This document shows, piece after piece, positions 5,887 through 6,094 of a stretch of 6,094 bases of DNA. The notes below the pieces were generated by a model, which worked only from the letters and a program-made list of their open reading frames with translations, was not told where the DNA came from and did not search any database. The translations under genes and the position numbers were made by a program. Source of the DNA: Chitinophagaceae bacterium. Lineage in GTDB: Bacteria > Bacteroidota > Bacteroidia > Chitinophagales > Chitinophagaceae. Numbering within the stretch: position 1 is the first letter of the stretch; every line of letters starts with the position of its first letter. The stretch covers positions 1 to 6,094 of the forward strand of contig JAGOUF010000161.1 in assembly GCA_018061385.1 (NCBI GenBank), written 5' to 3'.

Positions 5887-6057
5887 AATTTATTGGCTTG
5901 CAATATTTGTTTTAACTGTTTAATGTTTCAATTAAATAATCTTTACATGAACAACAATTTACTGAGTTAACTATTCAACAAACAGCAGTTTACATACAAA
6001 CTGTGTCAATAAATTGGCAATTGAATACAATCGTTTTATCTTTCGTCTCTCTACAAT
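5887..6057. other. intergenic region with two small inverted repeats
   Basis: This 171-base gap after mnmA has no open frame of note. TTTAAT/ATTAAA (5919-5924 and 5931-5936) and CAGTTT/AAACTG (5986-5991 and 5998-6003) are 6-base inverted repeats with 6-base loops. Neither is followed by a T run, so I do not call a terminator. The first is A-T only; the second, just before the next promoter, could be an operator half-site pair or chance. Confidence 0.3.
6013..6045 (+). promoter_or_regulatory. probable promoter of the right-edge gene
   Basis: ATTG (6013-6016), 20 bases, then TATCTTTC (6037-6044) followed by G resembles TTTG / TAnnTTTG with one mismatch in each box. Transcription would start about 6047-6051 and leave a leader of about 7-11 bases before ATG 6058. 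The string CTTTCGTC is shared with the mnmA promoter. Confidence 0.5.
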
Positions 6058-6094
6058 ATGAAAAAGATACTATTTTACTTCTTAACCATTGCTG
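6058..6094 (+). CDS. 5' end of a probable secreted or membrane protein
   Basis: Only 12 codons are visible, reading MKKILFYFLTIA. Two lysines followed by a hydrophobic run is the start of a signal peptide or membrane anchor. It follows a plausible promoter with a short leader, which supports a real start. The family cannot be told from this fragment. Confidence 0.6.
   Translation, partial: MKKILFYFLTIA

Overview
The window looks like chromosomal DNA of an AT-rich Bacteroidota bacterium, probably near Chitinophagales. The evidence is as follows. A consensus Bacteroidota promoter (TTTG, 19 bases, TAnnTTTG) precedes the tRNA. Most starts have little or no Shine-Dalgarno signal. The window also holds a YHYH-domain protein, a MORN_2-repeat lipoprotein, a split YeeE/YedE transporter and a Bacteroidota-type ClpS. 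The genus assignment is inference; no rRNA is present.

Left block, 1-1732 (+ strand): three genes that overlap in series. They are the 3' end of a His-rich YHYH-domain protein, a lipoprotein with MORN_2 repeats, and a SCO1/SenC-family lipoprotein with an intact CxxxC plus distal His copper site. The layout points to one co-translated envelope unit, plausibly for copper handling or respiratory oxidase maturation.

Middle block, 1746-3416 (- strand): a split YeeE/YedE sulfur-compound transporter (185 aa then 137 aa, 3 bases apart), followed by a Crp/Fnr-family regulator with a cysteine cluster in its effector domain. The block converges on the SCO gene; a short AT-only inverted repeat covers both stop codons.

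3443-3596 (- strand): a complete tRNA-Val(UAC) transcription unit with promoter, tRNA with encoded CCA, and an intrinsic terminator.

Right block (+ strand): clpS and aat overlap by 26 bases and form an N-degron pair. Aat adds Leu or Phe to proteins with basic N-termini, and ClpS hands such proteins to the ClpAP-type protease. The clpS promoter sits so close to the ATG that the mRNA is probably leaderless or nearly so. After an 87-base gap comes mnmA (tRNA U34 2-thiolation), then a 171-base intergenic region with a likely promoter and the first 12 codons of a secreted or membrane protein cut by the window edge.

No gap without a gene exceeds 300 bases. I see no insertion sequence, CRISPR array, phage gene or origin. 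Most of the window is recognisable core metabolism. The least characterised part is the overlapping YHYH/MORN/SCO cluster.
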